NCBI GenBank assembly: GCA_040954595.2
Contig: CM082591.2
Span: 3,410,001 to 3,474,000 of the forward strand
Source: Balanoglossus misakiensis
Taxonomy: Eukaryota; Hemichordata
Direction: 5' to 3'
Length of the DNA stretch: 64,000 bases
The notes beneath the pieces were generated by a model that was not told where the DNA came from, did no database searches, and saw only the letters and a list, made by a program, of their open reading frames with translations. The number at the start of each line of letters is the position of its first letter. Position 1 is the first letter of the stretch. The position numbers and the translations under genes are program-made. Of the stretch, positions 20,049 through 31,247 are shown piece by piece.

Positions 20049-20500
20049 CTTGTCAGATTTTCTGGTCAGCGCACAAAATCGTACGTCAGTTGGCCGATTT
20101 GTAGTGGAAATTAAAATGCAGTCAGAACTACACCATCCAAGAATTCTAGCGCTGACTGTGGGATTGATGGTAATATGGCTGACGTCACAGACACAAACTA
20201 TATATATAGGTTATTTCATCACCACTAAACGTGTAGTGAAAATAGGCTATTTTTTCCGAGACTCATTTACAATTGTATCACCAGCTGCAATAAAAATAGG
20301 ACTGTGGCAGTTCACCCATTTTTCCGTGTAGCTTGTTGTAAGGTGATACGGACAGTTACCAGATGGTGCTAGATGGTGCAAGTCTGATTGCATTGAGACT
20401 CACAACCGTGACAACGTCCAGGTTTACCACTGCTACCAGCTCTAACTGGCCATTATAACGGACGTGATATTTCATACCTGTGAGCAGAGCAGTTGACATT
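20049..20500. promoter_or_regulatory. Divergent intergenic region between two sulfotransferase genes
   Basis: The start codons of the minus-strand enzyme 1 (20048) and plus-strand enzyme 2 (20501) are only 452 bp apart, so both promoters must lie here or overlap neighbours. Part of the segment before enzyme 2 (GACGTGATATTTC at about 20461 to GTTGACATT before the ATG) is repeated before enzyme 3 at 22205-22240, showing that promoter-proximal sequence was duplicated with the genes. Confidence 0.5.
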
Positions 20501-21664
20501 ATGAGAATTGGGAAGTTTACGGGGCAACAAGTAGGCTTTGCAGCCTTGGCAGTAGCAATCGTAAGTCTTGCATTGACGTTCATAGTTCTGCATATCAACG
20601 AGCACAATTTAGATAGGCCTACTCAGCCAGCATCATACTTGGAAAATACCCCAGATGCCTCGCGTGTCAGTAGACATATGGACACACTAAAGGCCTACCA
20701 GCTAAACGCGACCTCATACTACAGGGAAAAATTCGATGGTTCCTGTTATATTAACGATGGAAACTCAATTACTTTCAGTAAGGCAAAAGTGGTGAGTGAG
20801 ACTGAACTACAAAGACGCGGCTGTGAACGCCGCCTGCCGCAGGCACTTGTGGTTGGTGTCAAGAAATGTGGAACGACCGCCTTCAGATTTTATTTGAACA
20901 TCCACCCAGACATAGCAATGCCTGACAGAGAAATACACTTCTTCGACCTAAATCATCAGCTGGGACTGCCGTGGTATAGAAGCAGAATGCCTTACACAAC
21001 TGCTGAAACGGTCACTATTGAGAAAACACCTAAATATTTTGTGTTTCCCCCAAATACTCCCAAAATGGTACACGACGAACTGTCTCCCCAAACAAAAATA
21101 ATCGTTATCGTCTGTGATCCAGTGAGACGTGCGGTTTCGGACTTTCGGCATGAAACGCTTGCACTGCATATTAATAAACCCCGGCACAATTGGCATTATA
21201 CCATCAAGAAAACGTTCCAAGAATCTCTTTTGGAAGGCCACAATAACAACATTATAAACTATTACAATGAACTGGTAGACACTGGTATTTATGTGAAACA
21301 TATTATGCGGTGGTTGGATTACTTTCCCCGGGAACAGGTTCATATCGTCGACGCGGGAAAACTCAAGTCGTCACCAGTTGCAGAGTTACAGAAAGTGGAA
21401 GACTTCCTACAAATAAGACCGTTCTTTGACGACAGTCATTTTCATTTTGATCGGACACGTGGTTACTGGTGTCTGAAATTTCCATCAGGCCGGTGCAGTG
21501 CTCGCGGTAGGACACACCCGCAAGTTGATGATGTAGTTGTCAGGCTTCTTAGCGAATTTTATTCACCGTACAATCGTTATCTGAGTGATATTCTCCGGCA
21601 GAGGTTCTCATGGGTGAATGACACGCAGATGACGCCATCTTGGAAAATGGACGATCATAATTAA
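20501..21664 (+). CDS. Heparan sulfate 3-O-sulfotransferase-like enzyme 2
   Basis: Intronless, 387 residues from ATG 20501. An in-frame GTG lies 21 nt further upstream, but a eukaryotic start should be the ATG. Hydrophobic anchor AALAVAIVSLALTFIVLHI, then the same stem motif AYQLNATSYYREKF as its paralogues. Catalytic set: VKKCGTTAFRFYL loop, REIHFFDLN (E/H/D), EKTPKYF, VIVCDPVRRAVSDF, and the C-terminal Cys loop WCLKFPSGRCS with RTHPQVD. All expected HS3ST positions are present, so it should be an active Golgi sulfotransferase. It is closely similar to enzyme 1 over the whole length and lies on the opposite strand, so the pair is an inverted duplicate. Confidence 0.88.
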   Translation: MRIGKFTGQQVGFAALAVAIVSLALTFIVLHINEHNLDRPTQPASYLENTPDASRVSRHMDTLKAYQLNATSYYREKFDGSCYINDGNSITFSKAKVVSETELQRRGCERRLPQALVVGVKKCGTTAFRFYLNIHPDIAMPDREIHFFDLNHQLGLPWYRSRMPYTTAETVTIEKTPKYFVFPPNTPKMVHDELSPQTKIIVIVCDPVRRAVSDFRHETLALHINKPRHNWHYTIKKTFQESLLEGHNNNIINYYNELVDTGIYVKHIMRWLDYFPREQVHIVDAGKLKSSPVAELQKVEDFLQIRPFFDDSHFHFDRTRGYWCLKFPSGRCSARGRTHPQVDDVVVRLLSEFYSPYNRYLSDILRQRFSWVNDTQMTPSWKMDDHN

Positions 21665-22240
21665 TGCAAGGCATAATAATAGCATGCAAGGCATAACTGA
21701 TAAACAGGAAATGGCATATATACACGTGTAATGCCTTACAATATATAATAACGTTTAATACAAAATCAACAAATCTGGAACAAATTTATTACGTCACCAG
21801 TAAAAGTTATACATGTAGTTGGGGATAGGAGAGGGCCCAGTACATGATAAAGTGTTTTCAGACATTTTGCTGCGTGAATTGTTGTTTTTGCCTGTATGTA
21901 GGCGATTTAGAGACAAATGTACGAGCTTATTCTGGTAAGTATTAAACAAGCAATAGGATATTGCTGTTTACTGGCGTCCAATTGCGACCTATATTCAGTA
22001 TGATAACAGGATTATTACATTTAACCACGTTAATTGCCGTGCAGCGTGTTGTTCGTGTAAGATAGGCTACCAGATGGTGCAAGTCTGTCTGTGCGTTTCC
22101 CACGACTGCAGTGTTAGACTTTCTTGTATTTCTCATTACCGGTGCGCTTATTCAAGCTCTCCATACTCCCGCTGTATCCCAGCTCTTACTGGCAAGTTGA
22201 ACAGACGTGATATTTCGTCTTGAGTAGACCAGTTGACACT
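21665..22240. other. Intergenic spacer between sulfotransferases 2 and 3
   Basis: No gene. The last 40 bp resemble the 5' flank of enzyme 2 and so probably hold a duplicated core promoter and 5' UTR. Confidence 0.5.
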
Positions 22241-23389
22241 ATGAGAGTTAGTACAGCGAGTTACGTCTGCCGAGCAGCGCTGGCGGTAACAATCGTCAGT
22301 TTTGCCTTGACGTTCACAGTTCTACATATCAACAAGCACAACTTAAATATCAAGCCAGCATCACATTTGAAAACGGATGCAGATTCTCCGAGCCTCGGCA
22401 GACGTTTGGACAACCTGAAAGCCTACCAGCTTAACGCGACCTCATACTTCAGGGAAAAATTCGACGGTTCCTGTTATATCAGCGAAGGAAAGGTGCATTC
22501 TTTCGGTCAGACCAAAGAAGTCAGCGGCGCTGAACTGCGTAGACGTGGCTGTGAACGCCGCCTGCCGCAGGCACTTGTGGTGGGAGTCAAGAAATGTGCA
22601 ACGAACGTATTCAAGTCTTATTTAAACATCCACCCGGACATAGCAATTCCTCCAGACAATGAAATGCACTTTTTCGATCAACACCATAAACTGGGATTGT
22701 CGTGGTATAGAAACAGAATGCCCTACACAACTGCTGAAATGGTCACTATTGAGAAAACGCCTAGCTATTTTGTATTTCCACCAAATGCTCCCAAATTGGT
22801 GCAAGACGAACTGTCCCCTAAAACGAAAATAATGGTTATTGTCTGTGATCCAGTGAGACGTGCAGTTTCGGACTTCCGACACGAAAGTCATGCAGTGCAT
22901 AATAATAAAACCCTGCGAAACTGGCACTATACAATCGCCGAAACATTCGAAGAATCTGTGTTGGAGCCCCAAAAAGCCGACATCATCAACTGCTACAATG
23001 AACTGGTAGACACTGGTATTTATGTGAAACATATTTTGCGCTGGTTGGATTACTTTCCCCGGGAACAGATTCATATCGTCGACACTGGAAAACTCAAGTC
23101 GTCGCCAGTTGCAGAGTTACAGAAAGTGGAAGACTTCCTACAAATAAGACCTTTCTTTGACGACAGTCATTTTGTCTTTAATCAGGCTAGAGGTCGTTGG
23201 TGTGTGAAATTTCCATCAGGCAATTGTATTGGTGGCGGGCATGAACATCCAGTAATTGATGATAAAGTTGTCAAACTACTTAGCGATTTTTTTAAACCTT
23301 ACAATCGTTATCTTTGTGATGTTCTTCGTCAAAATTTGTCATTTGTGAATGAAACGCAGATGCTACCATCTTGGAAAATAGACGACTAA
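22241..23389 (+). CDS. Heparan sulfate 3-O-sulfotransferase-like enzyme 3, altered PAPS loop
   Basis: Intronless, 382 residues from ATG 22241, with the same anchor, stem and domain order as its neighbours. The 5'-phosphosulfate loop, however, reads VKKCATNVFKSYL where the other copies have VKKCGTTA: the loop Gly is Ala, the second Thr is Asn and the next Ala is Val. The C-terminal basic stretch is GHEHPVIDD, lacking the Arg/Lys found before HP in its paralogues. The E-x-H-x-x-D site (NEMHFFDQH), KTPSYF and VIVCDPVRRAVSDF are kept, and the frame is intact. It is therefore either an enzyme with changed cofactor binding or a gene losing activity. Confidence 0.85.
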   Translation: MRVSTASYVCRAALAVTIVSFALTFTVLHINKHNLNIKPASHLKTDADSPSLGRRLDNLKAYQLNATSYFREKFDGSCYISEGKVHSFGQTKEVSGAELRRRGCERRLPQALVVGVKKCATNVFKSYLNIHPDIAIPPDNEMHFFDQHHKLGLSWYRNRMPYTTAEMVTIEKTPSYFVFPPNAPKLVQDELSPKTKIMVIVCDPVRRAVSDFRHESHAVHNNKTLRNWHYTIAETFEESVLEPQKADIINCYNELVDTGIYVKHILRWLDYFPREQIHIVDTGKLKSSPVAELQKVEDFLQIRPFFDDSHFVFNQARGRWCVKFPSGNCIGGGHEHPVIDDKVVKLLSDFFKPYNRYLCDVLRQNLSFVNETQMLPSWKIDD

Positions 23390-24139
23390 AATCAGTCTCA
23401 ACATGCACTAACCAACATGATAAAGAAAATATTAACTTTTGACATGTACTTCATCAGATTTTGGCATGCATGCACTTCATTACAGATGTTGACATTAGGT
23501 TTGGATTGAATATCAATGTCATATTGCCACTTGGCGTTATTTCCATTCAAATGGGTTTGTAATTTAAAGATGGAATTTCTTGATTTTCGCACTCTATAAA
23601 AGGACTTAACCCCGGTATGTAATTCATTTTATGCAAGTCTTTCTTTTCTTGCTCTATTCGTATATTGTATTCATGTACACGAGGGTAAAAATAAATAGTC
23701 CACTAATACAACCAATGATAATTTTGGAACAACAAGAAAACTATTTCTGCTACTACTATACGTACTAAAAGTTCACACAGCTTAAAGGCTTGAAATTGTC
23801 TCCTGGGATTATACAGTTTCAAACTAAAAGAAACTGTATGTTATAATTTCGGTGATCTGGATTGTTTACTGGCTAATACAGACCACAGTCAGCAACACTT
23901 ACTGCCTGATAGGATTGCTACACCTAGTCTTGTTACCATCAAGCAGCCAATGGTCTGTGTTACATACGGATACCATATGGTTCAGGTCTGTGTATTAATA
24001 CCGATGATTGCAGTGTAGGGCCTTCTTGTATTAATTATAATTGCTATGTTAATTCAAGCTCTTCACACTCCTACTGTACCCAGCTCGCGCTGGTTAGGTT
24101 AACGTCTGAGATTACGTTCTCGCCCGCCGAGTAGACATT
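23390..24139. other. Intergenic spacer before the split sulfotransferase
   Basis: No gene is supported. The last 100 bp (TTCAAGCTCTTCACACTCC and following) resemble the corresponding flank of enzyme 3 (TTCAAGCTCTCCATACTCC), again showing duplicated 5' sequence. Confidence 0.5.
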
Positions 24140-24691
24140 ATGGAAATTGGTACGACGATTAAAGTCTGCTACGCAGCCTTGGCGGCAACAGTCATCACTT
24201 TTGCCGTGACGTGTACACTTCTACACATCAACAGCCACAACTTAACTATCAAGCCTGCATCATATTCGAGCGACAGTAGAGATATGGTCACCTCGAAAGC
24301 CTACCAGCTTAACGCGACCTCTTACTACAGGGAGAAATTCGATGGTTCCTGTTATAGAAACGATGGAAAGTCGATTTCTTTTGGCGAGGCCAAAAAAGTA
24401 AGTGACTCTGAACTGCGTAGACGTGGCTGTGAACGCCGCCTGCCGCAGGCACTTGTGGTGGGCGTCAAGAAATGTGGAACGACCGCACTGAAGTTTTATT
24501 TGAACGTCCATCCAGACATAGCAATGCCGAAGGACAAAGAAACACACTTTTTCGATCAAAACCATCAACTGGGATTGTCGTGGTATAGAAGCAGAATGCC
24601 CTACACAACTGCTGAAACGGTCACTATTGAGAAAACACCAAAATATTTTGTATCTCCCCCAAATACTCCCAAAATGGTACAAGTAGTATAG
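24140..24691 (+). pseudogene. Sulfotransferase 4, 5' half, interrupted by the Polinton
   Basis: Starts at ATG 24140 with anchor ALAATVITFAVTCTLLHI, then the AYQLNATSYYREKF stem, the intact VKKCGTTALKFYL loop, KETHFFDQN and EKTPKYF. After the codons for KMV the host sequence stops at 24681. The next bases are the Polinton terminus, which adds a few codons and a stop, TAG at 24689-24691. The truncated product would lack the 3'-phosphate site, the Cys loop and the C-terminal PAPS contacts, so it should be inactive. No other damage is present in this half. Confidence 0.92.
24676..24681. repeat. Left target-site duplication GGTACA
   Basis: GGTACA directly precedes the element and recurs at its right end (40083-40088). 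Paralogous genes carry one copy (ATGGTACACGACGAA in enzyme 2), which proves it is a duplication. Six base pairs is the Polinton hallmark. Confidence 0.97.
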
Positions 24692-25060
24692 GTTGGAGCC
24701 GTAGCACTCGGATTTGGGGAGGAGGAGCTGAGGAGGAGCTGAGGAGGAGCTGAGGAGGAGGAGCTGAGGAGGAGGCGGAGGAGCTGAGGAGGAGCTGAGG
24801 AGGAGCTGAGGAGGAGGAGCTGAGGAGGAGGCGGAGGAGCTGAGGAGGAGCTGAGGAGGAGGAGGAGGAGGAGGAGGAGCTGAGGAGGAGCTGAGGAGGA
24901 AGAGGAGGAGGAGGAGCTGAGGAGGAGGAGGAGGCAGACATGGTCCCCTAAGTTGGTGGAAAATTGAGATATGACTAAGTATATATGGAACGTGCTTTGA
25001 TTGGTGGACTTTCTGCAAAGCATGATGTTGGGAGGAGGCAGAGGAGGCAGTGGAGGTGAT
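24682..25060. repeat. Left terminal inverted repeat of the Polinton
   Basis: 379 bp, the reverse complement of 39655-40082 apart from repeat-number differences. An outer unique 36-bp end is followed by about 220 bp of GAGCTGAGGAGGAG-type purine-rich repeat (24718-24937). An inner unique 120 bp contains CTAAGTATATATGG and an ATTGG box. The repeat homology ends at TGGAGGTGAT. Confidence 0.95.
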
Positions 25061-25194
25061 GAGAGGCGAAGGAGGCCTATCACCCATGAGGTAGACAACC
25101 CTAAATGTTGGGAGGAGGCAGAGGAGGCGATGAGAGGCGGAGGTGTATCACCCCCTAAGGTAAGGAACCCTAAATGTTGGGAGGAGGCGGAGGC
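25026..25194. repeat. Three-copy GGAGGAGGC tandem motif inside the left end
   Basis: The string TGTTGGGAGGAGGC occurs at about 25026, 25106 and 25175, the last two each preceded by CCCTAAA. Units of roughly 70-80 bp, the first partly inside the terminal repeat. This may be subterminal binding-site repetition or simple slippage. Confidence 0.7.
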
Positions 25195-25324
25195 AGGTAT
25201 TTCCGGCTGGTCCGATCTCTTCATTTGTATACCATACCATGATTATCGAAGTGCGCCATCTACCGATTGATACCATTTATTCTTTCGGTACACTATTTCA
25301 CGACATTGTATTCTGTTGACTACA

Positions 25325-28300
25325 ATGAGCTGGGACAGTTCTCCCGAGTTTTCGGCCAGTCAGTGGCAGGAAATTTTAAGTCTTGAGCGTGGGAATGCGA
25401 GGGAAGAAACCGAACATAGCCAGGTAAGTTTTTCATGTAAAATAAATGTTATCGTAGTCACTCGATCGCGCACAGTGTAATTCGCGCCCTGTGTATGGAA
25501 CTGTCGTCTGCGTCATGTCCGAATTGACATTGACGTGGATTTCTCCACCAAAATACGCCAATGAATTGAAATCATAAACTAAAATATGTTAGAAATTTTA
25601 AATTAAATTTACGGGTGTAAATTAAATTGGTATAAACATGTTAAAAAACAGCTCCTGTATGAAAGGTGGATATTTCACTGTATGTTGTCGATTGATATGC
25701 CGGCCGGGGTCGTACATACAGTACACAGGTAAAGCACATAGTGTCGCTCTGTTCAACACACTCTGGCATCGAAATATGTTCGATTCAGGTTTACAAAATC
25801 TCCGACTCATCGTTAATGAAAGGTTTAATAACCCAATGTGTTTGTATATTCTTATTAAATGCTAGATCAATGTCAACATTCAAAAAAAAAAAAAAAAAAA
25901 ATTTGCCTCAAAACGATCGTGGGTGAACATCCGCGCACTACTCGTAGTGTCGCTGGGCCAGTATACACGGCACTGTTACGCACGGATTCCAATTAACACG
26001 CCTTTGTTATTTAAATCAGCACATCGTCACAATGTTACTATATTGTTCCCCATTCATTCCTCATGTAGGACACTCACGTGTATGACGCGTGCCTGTTTGC
26101 CAGATGGGTTAAATTTCATCACACATTAGCAGTTAAAAGTGAGATGTTTTCTGTACTTGATGGTCGTGTTTAACCTTATACACACGTATGCGTTTCCTTG
26201 TAATAGGATCAGCATGAACTCGCTGCAGGGAGTGAGTCACAGCATCACAATTTGATTGCACCGCATCCAAACGTAATCGGGTAAGTTTTACCTTTCTTTC
26301 TTTCTTTCTTTCTTTAGAACAATTAATTTAATAGAAACGAAGAATATTTGTACTTTTTTTTCTTCTTATCTATCATTTTCGTTTAATAGGGACACCGGGG
26401 AAGAAGAAATGGAAAGACAGGATACGGGTGCCTCATCATCCCCGCATCCAAACGTAATCGGGTAAGTTTTACCTTTCTTTCTTTAGAACAATTAATTTAA
26501 TAGAAACGAAGAATATTTGTACTTTTTTCTTCTTCTTATCTATCATTTTCGTTTAATAGGGACACCGGGGAAGAAGAAATGGAAAGACAGGATACGGGTG
26601 CCTCATCATCCAAGAGATATAGGTAAAATGATTATTATTGAACTTCACCGCCCTTACAATGTATGAATGTATGTACATGCATGCATGTATGATGATACAG
26701 TTATGTTTGTAATTGTGTATTTGATTATTTTCAGAATTATGCCAGATCCTTCAAAGTCGACCAAACATCAGCCCTCACCTGAGTTTATGCAAGCTCTCAG
26801 GGAGATCGGTAATAATAATAATAATTCCCATCTGCAATGTCCTCACTGTGACAAATGTTTTCTACAACGTAAAAATTTAAAACGTCACATCATAATCCAC
26901 ACAGAAAATAAGCAGTTTGCCTGCCCCAACTGCGAGTACCGTTCAAATAGGGCAGTTAACTTAAAACGCCATTTGCAAACAGTACACGGGGACAACGCCG
27001 AACGAGAGCACACCTGCAATATGTGCTCTCGGTCCTTCAAGCGAAAAGATAACTTGAAGCGACACGAAAATGTCTGCCATCGACCATCCACCCACAGAAT
27101 TGAATGTGATATATGCGACATGACCTTTACGAGAAAATCAATGTACACCGCTCATCTAAAAGTGCACAAAAAATTATCTCGTAATGTTTCGTTCAAATGT
27201 GCCAGATGCCGCAGACGATTCAGATCGTTTCAGGCACTTAAAACACACAGCCACAGCCATCAGCAAGATGCATCCAGTTCTTCTTCTTCATCATCATCAT
27301 CTTCTTCCTCCTCTTCGTCCGCCGATGAAAATATTGCAACAGTGGTACAAGTCGGCGGTCGTGGTGATGACAAGAGAAGTAGCAGTACCGAAGAGACTTC
27401 CTCTTCTGACTCACTACCCGTCGATCCACTGGAACCGGTGTTTGATGACGATAATGATGATTCTGATGTTCGAGCTGTGTATCGGGCAAACTGGTCTCAC
27501 ATACGATCGAGACATCGTGAGGGAAATCCGTTGTTAGACGTGTACAACTTCAGAACGTCCGGAGGATTCCAACGGGAGCAATTGCAGAGGTATCTTTACA
27601 CCGTCCATGGGCGTCAGACCAATCAATATAAAGTCAACCTATCACTTGGTTTTTTGATGCAACATGTGGAGACGGGCGCAGTGAGGTACTTTTATCCATC
27701 ACACAACAACCACCTGTTGGATTCACCCGTCTTGATCCGAAATCACCGTGACCTGGCGAGCCTTATGACCCACCTGGGAGACGTCGACATTCCTGAGCAC
27801 ATGAAGCTGCACAGGCCAGACACGAAATGGGGTGTGAGTTTGATCACAAATGTGACGGTATACGTTGTTAAGATACCAAAACATTACATCGGCTGCACTG
27901 ATGTTGTTTTACCCGACTGTGTGACGACATGTCGAAGTGTGGCACCGTTACTTCTCTGCCCCCACACAGCTCAACCGTATGAAGACAACCTATGTTTTTT
28001 CCGCTGCCTCGCCTTAGCTAAGGGCTATACAGAGCGAAATCTTGAAGTTGCCGCAAAAAATTACAGCCGACAGTATGTTGCCCATAGAGGACAAACTCTT
28101 GACACTCCGTTCCAGGGCGTATCATTTGGTGATTTACCTGACTTAGAATCGATGTTTTCGATCAATATAGAGGTTTGTGAACTTTTTGTAGGAGGAGATG
28201 GTGGTTCACGATCGGAAAGGGTCGTCAAACACGTTGTGAAATCTGTGGGAAAACACAGTAACACCATGTACGTCAACCATCACCAAGGTCACTTTTCGTT

Positions 28301-31247
28301 TGTCAAGGACTTTGACCACTATGCGCAATCGTACAAATGTTCCCATTGCGGTAAATTGTTTGATCGATTTAAAAACCTCAACAAGCACGAGAAGATATGC
28401 TCGACTGAAACGACGAAAAAGTTCCCTGGAGGTACGTACCAGCTGAACCCAACTGTGTTCGAAGCTCTGGCTGATGTGGGAATCGATGTGCCGGAAGACT
28501 GGCGTTATTATCCTTACAGAGCCACATTCGACTTTGAATGTTATCTGAGTACAGATGACTTACCACCTAACCATGCCCCAAAACTTCGTCTGGAAACAAA
28601 ACATGAGCTACTGAGCGTGAGTGTTTGCAGTAATGTTCCACCGTATGAAGCCCCTAGATGTTTCATCTCCAGCGGAAATCCACAAGACCTAGTCAGTGAA
28701 ATGCTCAGCTATCTTCAAACGATCAGCGACCATTGCTTCAACATGTTGAAAGAAAAATTTAAAGATGTCTTTACCCGGCTGGACGAAAGAATTGTAAAGG
28801 AAAGAGGCGAGGAAGATGAAGAACACCCACTCGGCCGACTGAAATCCCGCTTGATGAACTACCTCAAGCAGTTGCCTGTTCTTGGCTTTAACTCCGGCCG
28901 ATACGATCTGAATGCAGCCAAAGCATATCTGTGGCCAGAGCTCTTGCGACAAGGTACAGTGCGGTTTGTCATCAAGCGGTCTGCAGATTACTTGACTCTG
29001 GAGACAGAGTCACTTCGATTTCTGGACATCTCAAACTATATTTCTCATGGCTGCAGTTACAGTCAGTTTTTGAAAGCGTACAATGCCACTGCGGAGAAGG
29101 GTTTCTTCCCGTATGAATGGATGGATTCTCTGGCAAAGCTGGACTGCACATCACTTCCACCGCATGATGCATTCTACAGTACTCTGAAGGCAGTCAATAT
29201 CAGTATGGAAGAATACCAGTTCTGTCAGAGGGTGTGGGAGACGCGGCGAATGACCACATTCAGGGATTTCCTGACATGGTACAACAATGCCGACGTGCAG
29301 CCATTTCTAGATGCCATCAACAACATGTATCAGTTTTATCGCGAGAGAAGAGTGGATCCCTTTAAAGATGCCATCTCTTTACCGGGCATAACAATGCGCT
29401 ATTTGTTCAAACAACTGCCTGCCGACGTTTCCTTCAGTCTTATCAATGAACGCGACAAGGACTTGTACGAGACCTTCAAGTCCAACATCATTGGAGGCCC
29501 AAGCATTATTTTCCATCGGTACCACGAAGCGGGTAAAACCTACATCAGAAATAATAAAACTTGCAGACGTGTCGTCGGATATGATGCCAATGCACTCTAC
29601 CTTTGGGCCCTCATGCAGGACATGCCAACCGGATACTACGTTCGCAGAAAAGCTGAGGAAGGTTTCAAACGGACCATATCCGAACCTATGGCCACTGAGT
29701 GGCTCGACTTTGTAGCAGACAAAGACAACCTTATCATCCGACACAAAGGGAATGGACGAGAAAGACGTCTTGGTGGTCGTCATCTACCCGTGGATGGATT
29801 TTGCGAGTCAACTAACACTGTATACCAGTTTCACGGCTGTTACTGGCATGGACACGACTGTGAACTGAACCGAGACAGAGAGTGTAATGAAGTACGAGGA
29901 AAGTCTTTGCAGGAACTGAGAAGAGAGACTCAGAAGAATGAGAACTATATTCGAGAGATGGGTTTCAACCTTGTTACCATCTGGGAGTGTCAATACCGCG
30001 CTATGCGAAAGACAGACGCGGAACTGAGAAGTTTCAGACGCCAAAGAAACAACAGATGCTTCGACAGGTGCTACTCGGTGACAGAAGAACATATCATCGA
30101 CGCTGTCCAGGATGGTGAACTGTTTGGTATGGTGGAATGCGATCTCGAAGTACCTGAACATCTGAGGGAGCATTTTTCCGAGATGTGCCCCATCTTCAAG
30201 AATACGCTAATTTCAAGGTCAGATATCGGTGAACATATGTTTATGTTTGCAGCTGAGCGGGACCAACTGCGAAGTCCTCGTCGTTCTCTGATCAGCAGTC
30301 TCCACGGTGAAAGGCTCCTCATCATTACGCCACTTTTAAAGTGGTACATGGAGCATGGTCTTGTGGTGAAAAAAGTCCACCAGGTGCTTGAGTTCACACC
30401 AAAAGCTTGTTTCCGTCGATTTGGAGAGCAAGTGTCAGATGCTCGACGACAAGGTGATGCAGATGCCACCAAATCTGTTTTAGGGGACACGATGAAGCTT
30501 CTTGGCAACAGTGCCTATGGAAAAACGTTAATGAATAAGGAGAAACACCTTGATGTGAAGATATGTGGTTTGGCCGAGGCAAGCAAGCTCGTCAACTCTC
30601 CACACTTCAGAAGACTCACCGACTTGTCCAGTGACACCTATGAAGTGTCATCCACCAAACGTAGAATCGTCATCGACCAGCCCATGCAGATAGGACTCTT
30701 TGTCTATCAGTATGCAAAACTGCGAATGCTCGAGTTCTACTACGATTTTATGTGCAGATTCTTCAACAGGTCTGACTTTCAGTATGTTGAGATGGACACG
30801 GACTCTGCATATATCGCCATTGCTGCTGAAAGTTTGGAGGAGATGGTCAAACCTGAGTTGAAACGAGTGTATAATGCCGAGAAGCACTTGTGGTTTCCAC
30901 GACCCGATCATTATCAACATGACAAGAGAACCCCTGGTCTGTTTAAGGTGGAGTGGGAAGGTGATGGTATTGTGGCGCTCAACAGTAAATGTTACTACTG
31001 TTTTGGTGGCGACAGTGGGGATAAGTTTTCATGCAAGGGCGTCAACAAGAAAACTAACCTCGTCACCAAAGAAATGTATCTGGATGTCCTGCAGTCAAAA
31101 AGTCCGAAGAGTGTCGTCAACAGAGGATTTCGGTTGCATGGACTCCACCTCTATACATATCGTCAACTCAAGTGTGGATTCAGCTACCTCTACATCAAAC
31201 GAAAAGTGCTAGCCGATGGAGTGTCCACTGTACCGCTGGAATTGTAA
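25325..31247 (+). CDS. POLB: Polinton protein-primed family-B DNA polymerase with zinc-finger N-terminus, spliced
   Basis: Exons 25325-25423, 26207-26280, 26390-26461, 26560-26622 and 26735-31247 fit in phase to 1606 residues; exon 1 opens with ATG 25325. Exons 3 and 4 are near copies. Five C2H2 zinc fingers occupy about residues 138-278, followed by a Ser run, and a sixth finger is at 638-658. The exonuclease domain has FDFE (D702, E704) and NSGRYD (D827). The polymerase domain has motif A YDANALYLWAL (D1053), motif B KLLGNSAYG (K1357) and motif C DTDS (D1457, D1459). Between A and B an insert with FHGCYWHGHDC (about 1135-1145) is typical of Polinton polymerases. All catalytic acids are present, so it should be active in copying the element. 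Introns in a Polinton polymerase are uncommon; their donors and acceptors are consensus-like. A CDS starting in exon 5 alone is the main alternative. Confidence 0.93.
26261..26611. repeat. Tandem duplication of a polymerase 5' exon plus intron
   Basis: Unit 1 (26261-26441, 181 bp) and unit 2 (26442-26611, 170 bp) are nearly identical from CCGCATCCAAACG through the intron to CATCATCC. The length difference comes from a TTTC microsatellite and a T-run. Each unit carries its own donor (GGTAAGTTTT) and acceptor (TTTAATAG) and adds 24 in-frame codons. Confidence 0.93.

Noticed and set aside
24260-25224. Long minus-strand frames (275 and 207 codons) rich in Leu, Ser and Pro
   Set aside because: They are produced by the stop-free CTCCTC repeat of the left terminal repeat plus the antisense of the sulfotransferase. 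All frames are open there, so openness is not evidence.
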